From contig JAMFSK010000093.1 of the NCBI GenBank assembly GCA_026225235.1, positions 1 to 64,000 of the forward strand: a stretch of 64,000 nucleotides of DNA, written 5' to 3'. The stretch's first letter is position 1; each line of letters starts with the position of its first letter. The translations under genes and the position numbers were made by a program. The stretch comes from Burkholderiales bacterium. GTDB lineage: Bacteria > Pseudomonadota > Gammaproteobacteria > Burkholderiales > Burkholderiaceae. Of this stretch, positions 43,823-52,998 are shown in pieces. The notes beneath the pieces were generated by a model. The model had not been told where the DNA came from. It worked only from the letters and a program-made list of their open reading frames with translations, and did no database searches.

Positions 43823-44860
43823 CTAGGCCACGACCACCCGGTTGCGACCGTCGTTCTTGGCCCGGTATAGGGCACGGTCGGCCGCTTCGACGAGCTGGGT
43901 CGCCGAGCCGCCGGACCCGGGCAACACACTCGCTCCGCCTACGCTGATGGTCAGGACGGGGCCGGTGGTCGAGCCCGAATGCGGTAGCCCAAGCAGCTCG
44001 ATTTCGCGCCGCACCCGTTCGGCGAGCAGGCGAACCCCGCCGGGCGACGAGCTCGGCAGGACGATTGCAAACTCTTCGCCGCCGAAGCGCGCGGTCAGGT
44101 CTGCGGGCCGGTTCGCGACGCCCTGGATCGTGGTGGCGACCTGCTTGAGCACATCGTCGCCGCGTACGTGGCCATAGGTGTCGTTGTACGACTTGAAGTT
44201 GTCGACGTCGATCATCAGCATGCCGAGCTCAGTGCGCTCGCGTTCGGCACGGCGCCATTCCGCGGTCAGATACTCGTCGAAATACCGACGATTGGACAAG
44301 CCGGTCAGGCCGTCTGAATGGGTGAGCCGCTGCAGTTCGAGGTTGGTCTCGAGCAGCCGTTGCTGTGAGTTGCGCAGTGCACGATACGCGGCGTCGCGTT
44401 GCTGCAGCCTCATATAGGAGCGGGAGTGGTAGCGCACCCGGGCAATCAGTTCGATGGAGTCCGGCAATTTGACGAGATAGTCGTTCGCACCCGCCGTGAA
44501 CGAGGCGCTCTTGACGGCCGATTCTTCCTTGGTCGACAACACGATGATCGGCACTTCCCTCAGCGCGGGATGCATCCGATACTCCCGTACTAGCGTGAGC
44601 CCATCCGTGCCCGGCATGACCAGATCCTGGAGGATAACAGTCGGCCGCGTATGCTCGGCGGCCAGCACGGCCTGCTCCGGGTCGGCGCAATAGTGGAAGC
44701 CGATATTCGGATCGACCAGCAAGGCGCGGCGCACGGCTTCGCCGATGATCGCCTGGTCGTCGACCAGCAGGACCATGATGCGTGAGTCGTCGATCGAGAG
44801 CTGACGCAGGTCAGGCTCGACGAGGTTATTGCTGCCGGGTTCCATCTTCTTCAGGTTCAT
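43823..44860 (-). CDS. wspR: WspR, receiver-GGDEF diguanylate cyclase
   Basis: 345 residues from ATG 44860, which is preceded by GGCGGTGATC, nearly the full anti-SD complement; a longer frame to 44893 lacks one. The receiver domain has phosphoacceptor Asp79 in VILQDLVMPG, followed by a coiled linker (LQQRDAAYRALRNSQQRLLETNLELQRL) and a GGDEF domain with active-site GGEEF at 260-264. An intact inhibitory RxxD site (RPAD, 251-254) lies five residues before it. The sequence is very close to Pseudomonas WspR (LVDDQAIIGEAVRRALL, PIIVLSTKEE, GANDYLVKLPD). Last gene of the wsp operon, overlapping wspF. Phosphorylation by WspE should raise c-di-GMP. Confidence 0.96.
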   Translation of the reverse strand: MNLKKMEPGSNNLVEPDLRQLSIDDSRIMVLLVDDQAIIGEAVRRALLVDPNIGFHYCADPEQAVLAAEHTRPTVILQDLVMPGTDGLTLVREYRMHPALREVPIIVLSTKEESAVKSASFTAGANDYLVKLPDSIELIARVRYHSRSYMRLQQRDAAYRALRNSQQRLLETNLELQRLTHSDGLTGLSNRRYFDEYLTAEWRRAERERTELGMLMIDVDNFKSYNDTYGHVRGDDVLKQVATTIQGVANRPADLTARFGGEEFAIVLPSSSPGGVRLLAERVRREIELLGLPHSGSTTGPVLTISVGGASVLPGSGGSATQLVEAADRALYRAKNDGRNRVVVA

Positions 44861-45911
44861 GATCACCGCCGCGTGCGAGTGTACCTTTGACACCGGAGCG
44901 TTGCAGGGCGTTGACGACCGCGCCCGCTATCTCTGGCAATGGAAGAATGGCCATCGCGGCATCGAGTGCGGCCGCGGCCTTTGGCATACCGTATACCGCG
45001 CTGGTCGCCGCGTCTTGTGCGATGGTGTAGTGCCCTTCTGCGCGCATGGCCTTGAGCCCGAGAGCTCCGTCACGGCCCATGCCGGTCAGCAGCACGCCGA
45101 TGGCCTGGCCGCGCCAGTAGCGCACCACACTGTTAAAAAAGACATCGACCGACGGGCGGTAGAGCGCCTCGACGGGCTCGGGCACGTAGCCCAGCACGCC
45201 ATTGACGCCCATGCGCAAATGATCGTTGGTGCCCGCGAGCAGCACCACGCCCGCCTGTGGTCGCTCGCCTTCGAGTGCGAGCCGCACGGGCAGTGCCGAG
45301 TGCTGATCGAGCCAGGTTGCAAGGCCCGCGGCGAAGGTCTGGTCGACATGCTGGACAATCACCACCGCGGCTCGCATATCCTTGGGCAGTGCACCGAGCA
45401 CGATCGCGAGCGCGGCAGGGCCACCGGCCGACACGCCGATCGCCACCAGCTGATTCGTATGGCCGCCGTTGAGGGGTTGCGCGGGGGCGACCTCACGCGC
45501 GCGAATCGGCACGCTGTCGCTCGCTATCCGGCCGATCCGGTCGATCTTGTCGAGCAAGGGCAGACTCGATTTGCGCAGGTCTCCGGCGGCGAGAATCGGT
45601 GTGTCGATGGCATCGAGCGCGCCGGCGCCCATCGCTTCAAAGACACGGTCAGCGTTGGCCTGGATATCCACGGTCACGATCAGGATCGCACACGGTGTGC
45701 GTGCCATGATCCGGCGCGTGGCTTCGACGCCGTCGAGGCGCGGCATCACGAGATCCATCAGGATCACGTCTGGACGGTGCACCGAGCAGTACTCGACCGC
45801 CTCGCGGCCGTCGTTGGCGACCCAGACGATCTGGTGCTCGGGCCGCAAGGCGAGCGCGCGTCGTAGTGCGGCGACGGCAAGGGGCAGGTCGTTGACGATG
45901 CCGATGTTCAT
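44826..45911 (-). CDS. wspF: WspF, CheB-type methylesterase
   Basis: 361 residues: a receiver domain with Asp53 (VILMDLVMPRLDG) and a C-terminal methylesterase domain with catalytic triad Ser161 (GVSAGGPAAL), His188 (IVQHVDQTFA) and Asp281 (GMGRDGALGLKAM). It removes methyl groups from WspA and resets the signal; loss of WspF in Pseudomonas locks WspR on and gives wrinkly, biofilm-overproducing colonies. The start overlaps the wspE stop by four bases and the end overlaps wspR by 35. Confidence 0.95.
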   Translation of the reverse strand: MNIGIVNDLPLAVAALRRALALRPEHQIVWVANDGREAVEYCSVHRPDVILMDLVMPRLDGVEATRRIMARTPCAILIVTVDIQANADRVFEAMGAGALDAIDTPILAAGDLRKSSLPLLDKIDRIGRIASDSVPIRAREVAPAQPLNGGHTNQLVAIGVSAGGPAALAIVLGALPKDMRAAVVIVQHVDQTFAAGLATWLDQHSALPVRLALEGERPQAGVVLLAGTNDHLRMGVNGVLGYVPEPVEALYRPSVDVFFNSVVRYWRGQAIGVLLTGMGRDGALGLKAMRAEGHYTIAQDAATSAVYGMPKAAAALDAAMAILPLPEIAGAVVNALQRSGVKGTLARGGDHEPEEDGTRQQ

Positions 45912-48268
45912 CCGTGTGCATCTCCGATCAAATCGTGCACGGCATGGATCAGCGTTTCGTCATGGAAACTGCCTTTCGCGAGATAGTAGTCGGCCCCCGC
46001 CTCGAGGCCGCGTTGCCGGTCTTCTTCACGGTCTTTGTAGGAGACGATCATCACAGGGAGAGCCTTGAGTACCGCGTCGCGGCGGATCAGGTTGACGAGT
46101 TCGATGCCGTCCATGCGTGGCATGTCGACATCGGTCACGACAAGGTCGAACGTTTCGCCACGCAGGGCATTCCACGCTTCCATGCCGTCGACCGCGACCG
46201 TCACCTGATAACCGCGGCTCGCCAGCAGCTTGCGTTCAAGTTCGCGCACCGTCAATGAGTCATCGATCACCAGCACGTGCTTGCGACGTTTTGTTGTTTG
46301 CTGAGCGTCGCCATGCCCGACTTTGTCGAGGGCGCCACCGGTCACGATTTTCTCGACCGAGCGGAGCAGGTCGTCGACATCGACGATCAATACGGGCTCG
46401 CCGTTTTCGAGCAACGCGCCCGCCGCGATGTCCTTGACCTTGCCGAGCCGTGCGTCGAGCGGCTGGATCACGAGCATCCGTTCACCGAGAAAACGATCGA
46501 CCACGAGTCCATAGCTACGCGTGCCTTCGCCGATCACCACCACAGACACGCTGGCGCCTTCGGTCGTCGCCACGGCGCCATCGAGCACTTGCCGTGCGCT
46601 GACGAGACCCACCTGACGCCCCTCGAAATGAAAATGCTGGCGGCCCTCGAGCAAGTCGATCTGGTTTTTGGGGAGGTCGAGCGCTCGGGCCACCGAGCCG
46701 AGCGGGAACGCGTACGGTTCGCCGTCTATCGCCACCAGCAGACTGCGGATCACCGACAGACTCAACGGCAGTTGCAGCACGAAGCGCGTGCCCTGACCCG
46801 GGGTCTGCGCGCTGCGCAGGGTGCCGTGGACTTGCCGCACCATGTTCTGGACGACATCGAGTCCGACACCGCGGCCCGAGACCTCCGTGACTTCGGTGCG
46901 CATCGAGAAGCCGGGCAAGAAAAGAAATTCGAGCAACTCGGCATCGGTAAGGCGTTCACTGGTTTCGACGCTCGCAAGCCGGCGCCGGACGACTGCGGCG
47001 CGTACGGCTTCGAGATCGACGCCCGCGCCGTCGTCGCTGATCGTGATGTGCAGCATGCCCGCGCTATGACGCGCGTCGAGCGTGATCACGCCCTCGGCGG
47101 GTTTGCCGTTCGCGAGGCGTACCTCGGGTGTCTCGATGCCATGGTCGACCGCGTTGCGCAGCAGGTGACCGAGCGGGGCATCGAGCAACTCGAGGATGTC
47201 GCGGTCGACGGGGGTTGCGCCGCCGACGATCTGGAGCCGTGCCTGCTTGCCTAGGTCGCGTGCGAGGTCGCGCACGGTGCGTCCGTAGCCACCGGCCCGC
47301 TCCACGAAAGGGCGCATCCGGCAAGCGAGGGCTTCGTCGTAGAGTTCGCGCGACAGATTGACGTGGCGGCGATCGAAGTTCTCCAGCTCGATGAGGCGCT
47401 CACCGAGCTGGCGCTGCGATTCACCGATCGATTCGCGCAGGGTGTCGAGTACATGACGGGTGGGGGCATCGAGCACGTCGTCGCTCATTGCCTCGTGCAG
47501 CACGTCGAGTGAATGGGCCGCTTCACGTTGCATGCGCTTTAGGCGCAGAAGCGATTCGCCAAAGGGTTTGAGCCAGCGCGCATCGACCAGTGCTTCGCCA
47601 GACAGCCCGAGCAGGCGGTTCAGACGCGTGGCCGAGACGCGGAGCATGCGCTCGCCCTGGGCCTGGGTGCCTGTCGCTGTGTCCAGTGCGGGTCCCAGCA
47701 TGGGTCCCGGTGCGGTTGCCGGGACCCATGGTGGTGCGGATGTCCGGGCCAGCGGCGAAAGAGGTGGCGAGAGCGAAGACGAGGGCGAAGACGCAAGCGG
47801 TGACGGCGGCACCGACGCCGAGGGCAAAGACGAAAACAAGGTCGACAGGGGTTCGTCAGCCGAATCGGTAGACGGCGTATCCGACGTCGAGCGCTGAAGC
47901 TTCTCAAGGAACTCGTCGATCTCCGTCTGCAACGAAGCATCGTCCATCCCCGCGACCTTCAGCAGCAGATCGACGCCGTGCAGTAACTGATCGATATGCG
48001 CCGCACGCAGAACGAGCAGGCCGTTCTGCGCACCGACAAAACACTCCTCCATCAGATGCGCGATATCCACGCCGCGCTGCAGTCCCACGATGCGCGCGGC
48101 GCCCTTGAGCGAATGCGCGGCCCGCATGCAGGCTTCAAGGGTCGCCGGATCTTGAGGTGCGCGCTCAAGCGCGAGCAGGCCGTCGCTGAGCACGCGGGCT
48201 TGCGTGTCCGCTTCCTGTTGGAACAGTTCGTTCAGTGACAGCCGGCTCAGGTCGTCGTCGGTGCTCAT
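45908..48268 (-). CDS. wspE: WspE, CheA-type histidine kinase with C-terminal receiver
   Basis: 786 residues from ATG 48268 (GGAG upstream; overlaps the wspD stop as ATGA). Hpt domain with His52 in AAHSLKGAARIVG. A Ser/Pro-rich low-complexity linker (about 125-175) follows. The dimerisation and HATPase domains show LLRNAVDHGIETPE, ISDDGAGVDLEAV and VSGRGVGLDVVQNMV. A CheW-like domain and a fused receiver with Asp near 713 (LVVTDVDMPRMDG) and Lys in YYLAKGSF complete it. It phosphorylates WspR and WspF in response to the WspA receptor. Confidence 0.95.
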   Translation of the reverse strand: MSTDDDLSRLSLNELFQQEADTQARVLSDGLLALERAPQDPATLEACMRAAHSLKGAARIVGLQRGVDIAHLMEECFVGAQNGLLVLRAAHIDQLLHGVDLLLKVAGMDDASLQTEIDEFLEKLQRSTSDTPSTDSADEPLSTLFSSLPSASVPPSPLASSPSSSLSPPLSPLARTSAPPWVPATAPGPMLGPALDTATGTQAQGERMLRVSATRLNRLLGLSGEALVDARWLKPFGESLLRLKRMQREAAHSLDVLHEAMSDDVLDAPTRHVLDTLRESIGESQRQLGERLIELENFDRRHVNLSRELYDEALACRMRPFVERAGGYGRTVRDLARDLGKQARLQIVGGATPVDRDILELLDAPLGHLLRNAVDHGIETPEVRLANGKPAEGVITLDARHSAGMLHITISDDGAGVDLEAVRAAVVRRRLASVETSERLTDAELLEFLFLPGFSMRTEVTEVSGRGVGLDVVQNMVRQVHGTLRSAQTPGQGTRFVLQLPLSLSVIRSLLVAIDGEPYAFPLGSVARALDLPKNQIDLLEGRQHFHFEGRQVGLVSARQVLDGAVATTEGASVSVVVIGEGTRSYGLVVDRFLGERMLVIQPLDARLGKVKDIAAGALLENGEPVLIVDVDDLLRSVEKIVTGGALDKVGHGDAQQTTKRRKHVLVIDDSLTVRELERKLLASRGYQVTVAVDGMEAWNALRGETFDLVVTDVDMPRMDGIELVNLIRRDAVLKALPVMIVSYKDREEDRQRGLEAGADYYLAKGSFHDETLIHAVHDLIGDAHG

Positions 48269-49014
48269 CCGAGACTCCGTTCGAGGCTGCTGAACAGCGT
48301 GGCGGCGTCGATCAGGCCGATCGTGCGTGTGTCGGCGCGGATCAGGGCACGAGCATGCGCGAGCGCCATGCCCGACACGGTCGCGGGCACCGGTTCGAGT
48401 GCTTCGACGGCGTAGCGCTGAACACCTTCGATTTCGTCGACAGGAAAGACCACGGCCCCGCGCGGATCTTCGACCACCAGCATCCGTTGATGGACCGTTC
48501 GGCGCTGCTCGGCGCCAGCGGGCGTGACATCGACACCGAGCAGGCCGGCGAGCGAGACGCAGACCAGCAGCTCGCCTTCGATATTGACCACGCCAAGCAC
48601 GACCGAGCGCGCACGATGCGGCAGGCGGTGCACCGGCCGCGTGATGGCCACTTGCCGGAACACGGGCGTGGGCAAGGCGAGCCATTCTTCGCCGAGCCGG
48701 AACACCAGCGCCGACTGAGTTTCGCGCCGTTCGTCACGGGCCGAGCGGGGTGCCGCACGGGTATAGTCGAGCGCCGATGCCCGTGCGCCGGCCGGCAACG
48801 GGCGGTCGAGCAGCGTCGCCGCAGCCGCATCGTGCACCGGGCAGTTGCGGCAGTGCAGATAGCCCACCAGCCGCTCGCATGAGCCGTCGCCGCGCACGCC
48901 GATGCGATTCCAGCAATCGTCGAGCGCCACCGTAGTGAGCGCGGCCACGCCGGTATCCGGCCCCTCGCTTGCTGGCATGACTTCACGCTGGGCCGGCCGG
49001 GTCGGGGTTGGCAT
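48265..49014 (-). CDS. wspD: WspD, CheW-type coupling protein with a cysteine-rich N-terminus
   Basis: 249 residues. The C-terminal CheW domain (about 100-245: SALVFRLGEEWLALPTPVFRQV, VLGVVNIEGELLVCVSLAGLLG, HQRMLVVEDPRG, FPVDEIEGV) couples the receptor to WspE. The N-terminal 30-60 region has four closely spaced cysteines (DDCWNRIGV, GSCERL, LHCRNCPVH), a pattern shared with other WspD-type CheW proteins that could bind a metal or form disulfides. The ATG follows the wspC stop by one base and the end overlaps wspE. Confidence 0.93.
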   Translation of the reverse strand: MPTPTRPAQREVMPASEGPDTGVAALTTVALDDCWNRIGVRGDGSCERLVGYLHCRNCPVHDAAAATLLDRPLPAGARASALDYTRAAPRSARDERRETQSALVFRLGEEWLALPTPVFRQVAITRPVHRLPHRARSVVLGVVNIEGELLVCVSLAGLLGVDVTPAGAEQRRTVHQRMLVVEDPRGAVVFPVDEIEGVQRYAVEALEPVPATVSGMALAHARALIRADTRTIGLIDAATLFSSLERSLG

Positions 49015-49015
49015 G

Positions 49016-50476
49016 CTATCTGTTGTGGGCGATCCGGACCGAGTTGGCCCGTGCGGCCCGTTCGCTCAAGAGGTGAGCGCCCGCATGGTCGCCCTGCAAT
49101 TCGAGCAGGGTCGCGAGATGGGTCAACGCTTCGTAATGGCGCGGATCGAGGTAGAGTGTCTTGCGGTAGCAGACACTCGCATCGGCACCGCGGCCATCGG
49201 CGTCGGCGATCAGCCCGAGCAAGTAGAAGACTTCAGCAGACGGCCCGTAGCTGTCGAGGTGGGTATCTGCCGCGATCGTGGCCTCACGCAGACGGCCGAG
49301 ATTAGCGAGGTGGAGCGCCGCAGCCAGTTGGTTCGCGCGCCGCTCAGCGGCCGATTCGGCCGGGCGGCCATAGGCGCCCTGCACGGGCGGATTCAGCGTC
49401 ACGGTCATGCCGGCACCTGAGCTTGCATTTGCACTGTTGCTCGCCCGCGTGCTCGTGTTCCCGCCTGGGTTCCGCTTCGCCAGCTCCGGGACAGCACCCA
49501 TGCGCAGGCCGGTCTCGAAGGCGTACGGCGATGAAGACGACCGTGCAGGACTCCCGGGCTCCTTGTAGTCCTGAATCGAGGCACGCATCTTGATCGGTTC
49601 GATGGTCCGGCGCGGTGCTGTCCTGGCGGTCGGGACCTCCGGCGGGGACTTGTGGAAAGCAAACGCGAGCGGAATCCTCGCTGAATGCATGGCATGCCGG
49701 AACAATGCCCCGGTCTCCGATGGGCCGACAAACAGCGTGCCATCGGAGGCGAGCAGCGCCTCGAGTGCATCGACCGCACGGGCCTGATCGTCACGGTCGA
49801 AATAGATCAACAGATTGCGGCAGAACACGAAGTCGTACGGCGCATTCGCGCGCAGTGCAGCATCGAACAGGTTCATCCGCGTGAAGCGTACGGTGTTGCA
49901 TACCGGGGCGGCGAGTTGCCAGCCTTCTGCCACCTGCGTGAAATGGCGGTCGCGGAACTCGAGCAGATGACCCCGAAACGCGTTGCGACCGTAGACCGCG
50001 CGCGTACCGAGCGTCATCGCGCGTTCGCTGACATCGATCGCATCGATGGCAAAGGCCTCGGCTGGCAAGCCGGCATCGAGCAAGGTCATCGCGATCGAAT
50101 AGGGCTCCTCGCCGCTCGAACACGGCAGGCTCAGCAGCCGCAGGCGCCGATCCGGCCAGCGCGCATGACGTTCGCGCGCCAGCTTGGCGAGCGCTGCAAA
50201 GGCCTCGCGGTCGCGGAAGAACCAGGTCTCGGGCACCACCACCGCTTCGACGAGACGCTGTCTTTCTTCGCTTGAGGTGCACAGTTCGAGCCAGTAGAGA
50301 TCGCTTTGCACGCGCGTGAGCGTGGCGCCAAGCGGGCCGGCCGCGCGCATCGCGTCTTTCCCCGCCAGGGCGGCGAAGCGTTCACGGACCGCGCGGTCGA
50401 TGCTCGTCGACCCGATCGAGGCCGCGTCGAGCCCGATTTCGCGCTGGAGCAGACTTTCAAAGCGGTCGTCGATCAT
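49016..50476 (-). CDS. wspC: WspC, CheR-type methyltransferase with TPR
   Basis: 486 residues from ATG 50476, overlapping the wspB stop as ATGA. An N-terminal CheR domain (about 1-275) has LLSLPCSSGEEPYSIAMTLLDAG, the SAM-binding GxGEEP-like loop, then VRFTRMNLFD and YDFVFCRNLLIYFDRDDQARAV. A Ser/Asn/Gly-rich linker (about 300-380) leads to TPR units (AAALHLANLGRLREATIAADTHL, VFYLLGLIADADGRGADASVCYRKTLYLDPRHYEALTHLATLL). It methylates WspA in opposition to WspF. Confidence 0.94.
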   Translation of the reverse strand: MIDDRFESLLQREIGLDAASIGSTSIDRAVRERFAALAGKDAMRAAGPLGATLTRVQSDLYWLELCTSSEERQRLVEAVVVPETWFFRDREAFAALAKLARERHARWPDRRLRLLSLPCSSGEEPYSIAMTLLDAGLPAEAFAIDAIDVSERAMTLGTRAVYGRNAFRGHLLEFRDRHFTQVAEGWQLAAPVCNTVRFTRMNLFDAALRANAPYDFVFCRNLLIYFDRDDQARAVDALEALLASDGTLFVGPSETGALFRHAMHSARIPLAFAFHKSPPEVPTARTAPRRTIEPIKMRASIQDYKEPGSPARSSSSPYAFETGLRMGAVPELAKRNPGGNTSTRASNSANASSGAGMTVTLNPPVQGAYGRPAESAAERRANQLAAALHLANLGRLREATIAADTHLDSYGPSAEVFYLLGLIADADGRGADASVCYRKTLYLDPRHYEALTHLATLLELQGDHAGAHLLSERAARANSVRIAHNR

Positions 50477-50946
50477 GGCGTGAGCTCCGCGGCAAAGAGG
50501 CTCGCGCGCACGTCGGGCGGCAGCAGTCCCGGCACGTGGATCCATTGCAGTAGACCATCGGCATCGGTCGCGATAGGTCCCAGGTAGGGTGCATCGGGTG
50601 TGTCGATACCGCTTGGATGGAAATCCGCGGCGTCGCGCCGAAGGGTTCGGTTCGCGTGCTCAGCAATCACGCCGAGCACATGCGGACGTGCCGTCCCGCT
50701 GCCTTCATCGGCCGGATAGGTGATCAGGACCGTGCGCGTCGACATATGGTCGGTCGCCGGACGGCCGAGCGCGAGCGCGGCAAGGTCGATCACCGGCACC
50801 ATCTGGCCGCGATAATCGAACACACCTGCTACCCAGGCTGGCGTGGACGGGAGGGCCTTGAGTGCGACGCGCGGCAGCACCTCGACAATCTCGTTCGCGT
50901 CGAGTGCATAGCGGTCGGGACCGAGCCGGAAGATCAGGAATAGCAT
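50473..50946 (-). CDS. wspB: WspB, CheW-type coupling protein
   Basis: 157 residues of a CheW fold (MLFLIFRLGPDRYALDANEIVEVLP, WVAGVFDYRGQMVPVIDLAALALGRP, VLGVIAEHANRTLRR). It links the WspA receptor to the WspE kinase. It lies 57 bases after wspA and overlaps wspC by four bases. The operon thus encodes two CheW proteins, WspB and WspD, as in Pseudomonas. Confidence 0.93.
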   Translation of the reverse strand: MLFLIFRLGPDRYALDANEIVEVLPRVALKALPSTPAWVAGVFDYRGQMVPVIDLAALALGRPATDHMSTRTVLITYPADEGSGTARPHVLGVIAEHANRTLRRDAADFHPSGIDTPDAPYLGPIATDADGLLQWIHVPGLLPPDVRASLFAAELTP

Positions 50947-51003
50947 CGCCGTGTGCGCTCCCCAGTGATCGGCATGGCATGTTCACTCATCACCGGTACT
51001 CCT

Positions 51004-52629
51004 TCAGGCCTGCACGCTAAAGCGTGACACGCCGGTGCGCAGCCCGTTCGCGACCAGGGTCAGGTCGTCGATCGTCTGGCTGGACTGACGCAGCGACTCG
51101 ACCGTCTGCTGCGCCGCTTCTGATAACTGCGTGAGTGCCTGGGTAATCTGTTCGGCGCCGGTTGCCTGCGCCTGCATGCCTTCATTGACGAGCTGGAAGC
51201 GCGGCGCCAGCGTCTGCACCTGATGAATCACCTGCGAAAGCTGGCCGCCGACCTGCTGGACTTCGCCCATGCCGCGGCGGACCTCCTCGGAGAACTTATC
51301 CATGCCCATCACGCCGGCCGAGACGGCCGACTGGATTTCCTTGACGGTCTGCTCGATATCGTAGGTTGCCACCGAGGTCTGGTCGGCAAGACGCCGGATT
51401 TCCGTTGCGACGACTGCGAAACCGCGACCGTATTCGCCAGCTTTCTCGGCCTCGATCGCCGCGTTCAACGACAGCAGGTTGGTCTGGTCGGCGACCTTCG
51501 TAATCGTCGCGACGACCTGATTGATGTTGCTGGCCTTCTCGTTGAGGATGGCGAGCTTCGCATTGACGGCCCCCGCCGCGGCCATCACCTGGTCCATCGT
51601 CTGTTCCATTCGGGTGAGACCGCCCTGGCCGGCATTCGCGAGATCGGCCGTCTGGTCGGAGACCGACGACACTTCGCTCATGGTGCGGACCAGGTCGCGC
51701 GCGGTCGCATGGATTTCGCGTGAGGTCGCGCCGATTTCGGTTGTCGTGGCGGCGGTTTCGCTTGCACTCGCTTGTTGCTCTTTCGAGGTCGCGGCGATCT
51801 CGGAGACGGACATCGCGACCTGGATCGACGATTTCTGCGCATGGCCGACGAGCGTCGTCAACTCCTCGGCCATGCGGTTGAAACCCGATTCGAGCACGGC
51901 AAACTCGTCGCTGCGCGCGAGACTGAGGCGCTGGGTCAGGTCCCCCGAACGCATCGCATCGAGCGTCGCGACGACCACGGTCATTGGCCGGGTAATCGAG
52001 CGCAGCAGGAAGGTGCCGGTAAACAGGGCGGCCACGAAGGCGACCAGCAATACGCTGAGCAGCGCGATTTCAGCCGTGATGATCGAATGCTGAATATGTT
52101 CAACCGAACTTTGCGATTGCTGGTCGTTCTCGTCTACGAGCGCACGCAGGGCTACGCGACCGTTCTCCCACATCGGCAGGAATTGGCTGTTGAAAATCTG
52201 GGTGGCGGCCGGACGCGAGTTGGCGAGCCGCTCGAGTACCGTCTGCTGCAAGGCGAAGTACTGCGTTTCGGTGGTCTTGAAGGTATTGAAGCGAGCGCGC
52301 TCGTCATCGGTGAAGATGGTCGCTTCATAGTCGTGCGCGGCCTGTTCGATGGCCTGCCGGCTCGTGACGATCAGTGCATTGTCGTGCTGCACGCTGTCGG
52401 CATCGAGGTCGCTGAGCAACAGCCGCTGCATGGCGAGAAAGTTCTCATACCAGCTCACGCGCAGCGCGGCGGACAGATGCAGACCGGGCATCGAGTCCTG
52501 GCGCATGTCCACGGTATCGCGCTCGATCGCATCCAGGCGCAGGTAGGCGGTCGCAGCCATCACGATCATCAGCGCGAGGATCAGCCCGAAACTACCGAGA
52601 ATCCGATGGCGAATGGTCCATTTGCCCAC
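51004..52629 (-). CDS. wspA: WspA, methyl-accepting surface-sensing receptor
   Basis: 541 residues from GTG 52629 with GAGGGAG upstream (N-terminus [14 protein letters not shown], like Pseudomonas WspA); a longer frame uses TTG at 52659. Transmembrane helix 1 (about 12-30), a periplasmic four-helix-type sensor (about 35-185), helix 2 (about 186-208, [21 protein letters not shown]), HAMP ([27 protein letters not shown]) and the signalling hairpin with [28 protein letters not shown]. No C-terminal CheR/CheB-binding pentapeptide. It starts the seven-gene wsp operon; a 15-bp dyad lies 25 bases upstream of the GTG. Confidence 0.95.
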   Translation of the reverse strand: MGKWTIRHRILGSFGLILALMIVMAATAYLRLDAIERDTVDMRQDSMPGLHLSAALRVSWYENFLAMQRLLLSDLDADSVQHDNALIVTSRQAIEQAAHDYEATIFTDDERARFNTFKTTETQYFALQQTVLERLANSRPAATQIFNSQFLPMWENGRVALRALVDENDQQSQSSVEHIQHSIITAEIALLSVLLVAFVAALFTGTFLLRSITRPMTVVVATLDAMRSGDLTQRLSLARSDEFAVLESGFNRMAEELTTLVGHAQKSSIQVAMSVSEIAATSKEQQASASETAATTTEIGATSREIHATARDLVRTMSEVSSVSDQTADLANAGQGGLTRMEQTMDQVMAAAGAVNAKLAILNEKASNINQVVATITKVADQTNLLSLNAAIEAEKAGEYGRGFAVVATEIRRLADQTSVATYDIEQTVKEIQSAVSAGVMGMDKFSEEVRRGMGEVQQVGGQLSQVIHQVQTLAPRFQLVNEGMQAQATGAEQITQALTQLSEAAQQTVESLRQSSQTIDDLTLVANGLRTGVSRFSVQA

Positions 52630-52653
52630 GTGCTGCTCCCTCGTCGATGGTGC

Positions 52654-52668
52654 TATCAAGCCTTGATA
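52654..52668. promoter_or_regulatory. 15-bp dyad upstream of the wsp operon
   Basis: TATCAAG and CTTGATA form a perfect 7-bp inverted repeat around one base, just ahead of the wspA ribosome-binding site. It could be an operator or a small leader hairpin. No regulator gene adjoins the operon. Confidence 0.4.
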
Positions 52669-52943
52669 AGGATTCTAGTTGCTTACACGCACATTGCAGG
52701 CAGCGATTTGAGGTCGATTCGCGTGTCAGTTCATACGTTGGGCTGAACAAGGGGCTTATACACAGACACGCTCGCCTACAGTGCACGTCGCGCAGTTTGC
52801 GAGCAAGGAGCGCTCAAGCAAAACCATGGTTAGGAAGGGGAAACGATGAAGGAGGCGTGGCACGGGCCGGAAGACAAGCGGGGGAAAGGCAAGCGCGGGG
52901 AAGACAGGCGGAGGCAGGGGTGCAATCAAACAAGGAAGCCAGA

Positions 52944-52984
52944 AGAAACAAAGGCGCCGCACCGCGTAGTGCGGCGGGCGCCTG
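52944..52984 (-). terminator. Intrinsic terminator of the lactate permease gene
   Basis: On the minus strand GCCGCAC pairs with GTGCGGC around a short loop, extended by GGCG/CGCC with a small bulge. It is followed by the T-rich run TTTGTTTCTTCT, about 15 bases after the stop codon. Confidence 0.7.
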
Positions 52985-52998
52985 ATACATACGAGCGA

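Larger units (their letters stand above)
52630..52998. other. Intergenic region upstream of wsp and downstream of lldP
   Basis: No gene seen. It holds the wsp promoter region with the TATCAAG dyad near wspA, a purine-rich stretch (about 52805-52945), and the lactate-permease terminator at the right end. Confidence 0.6.
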
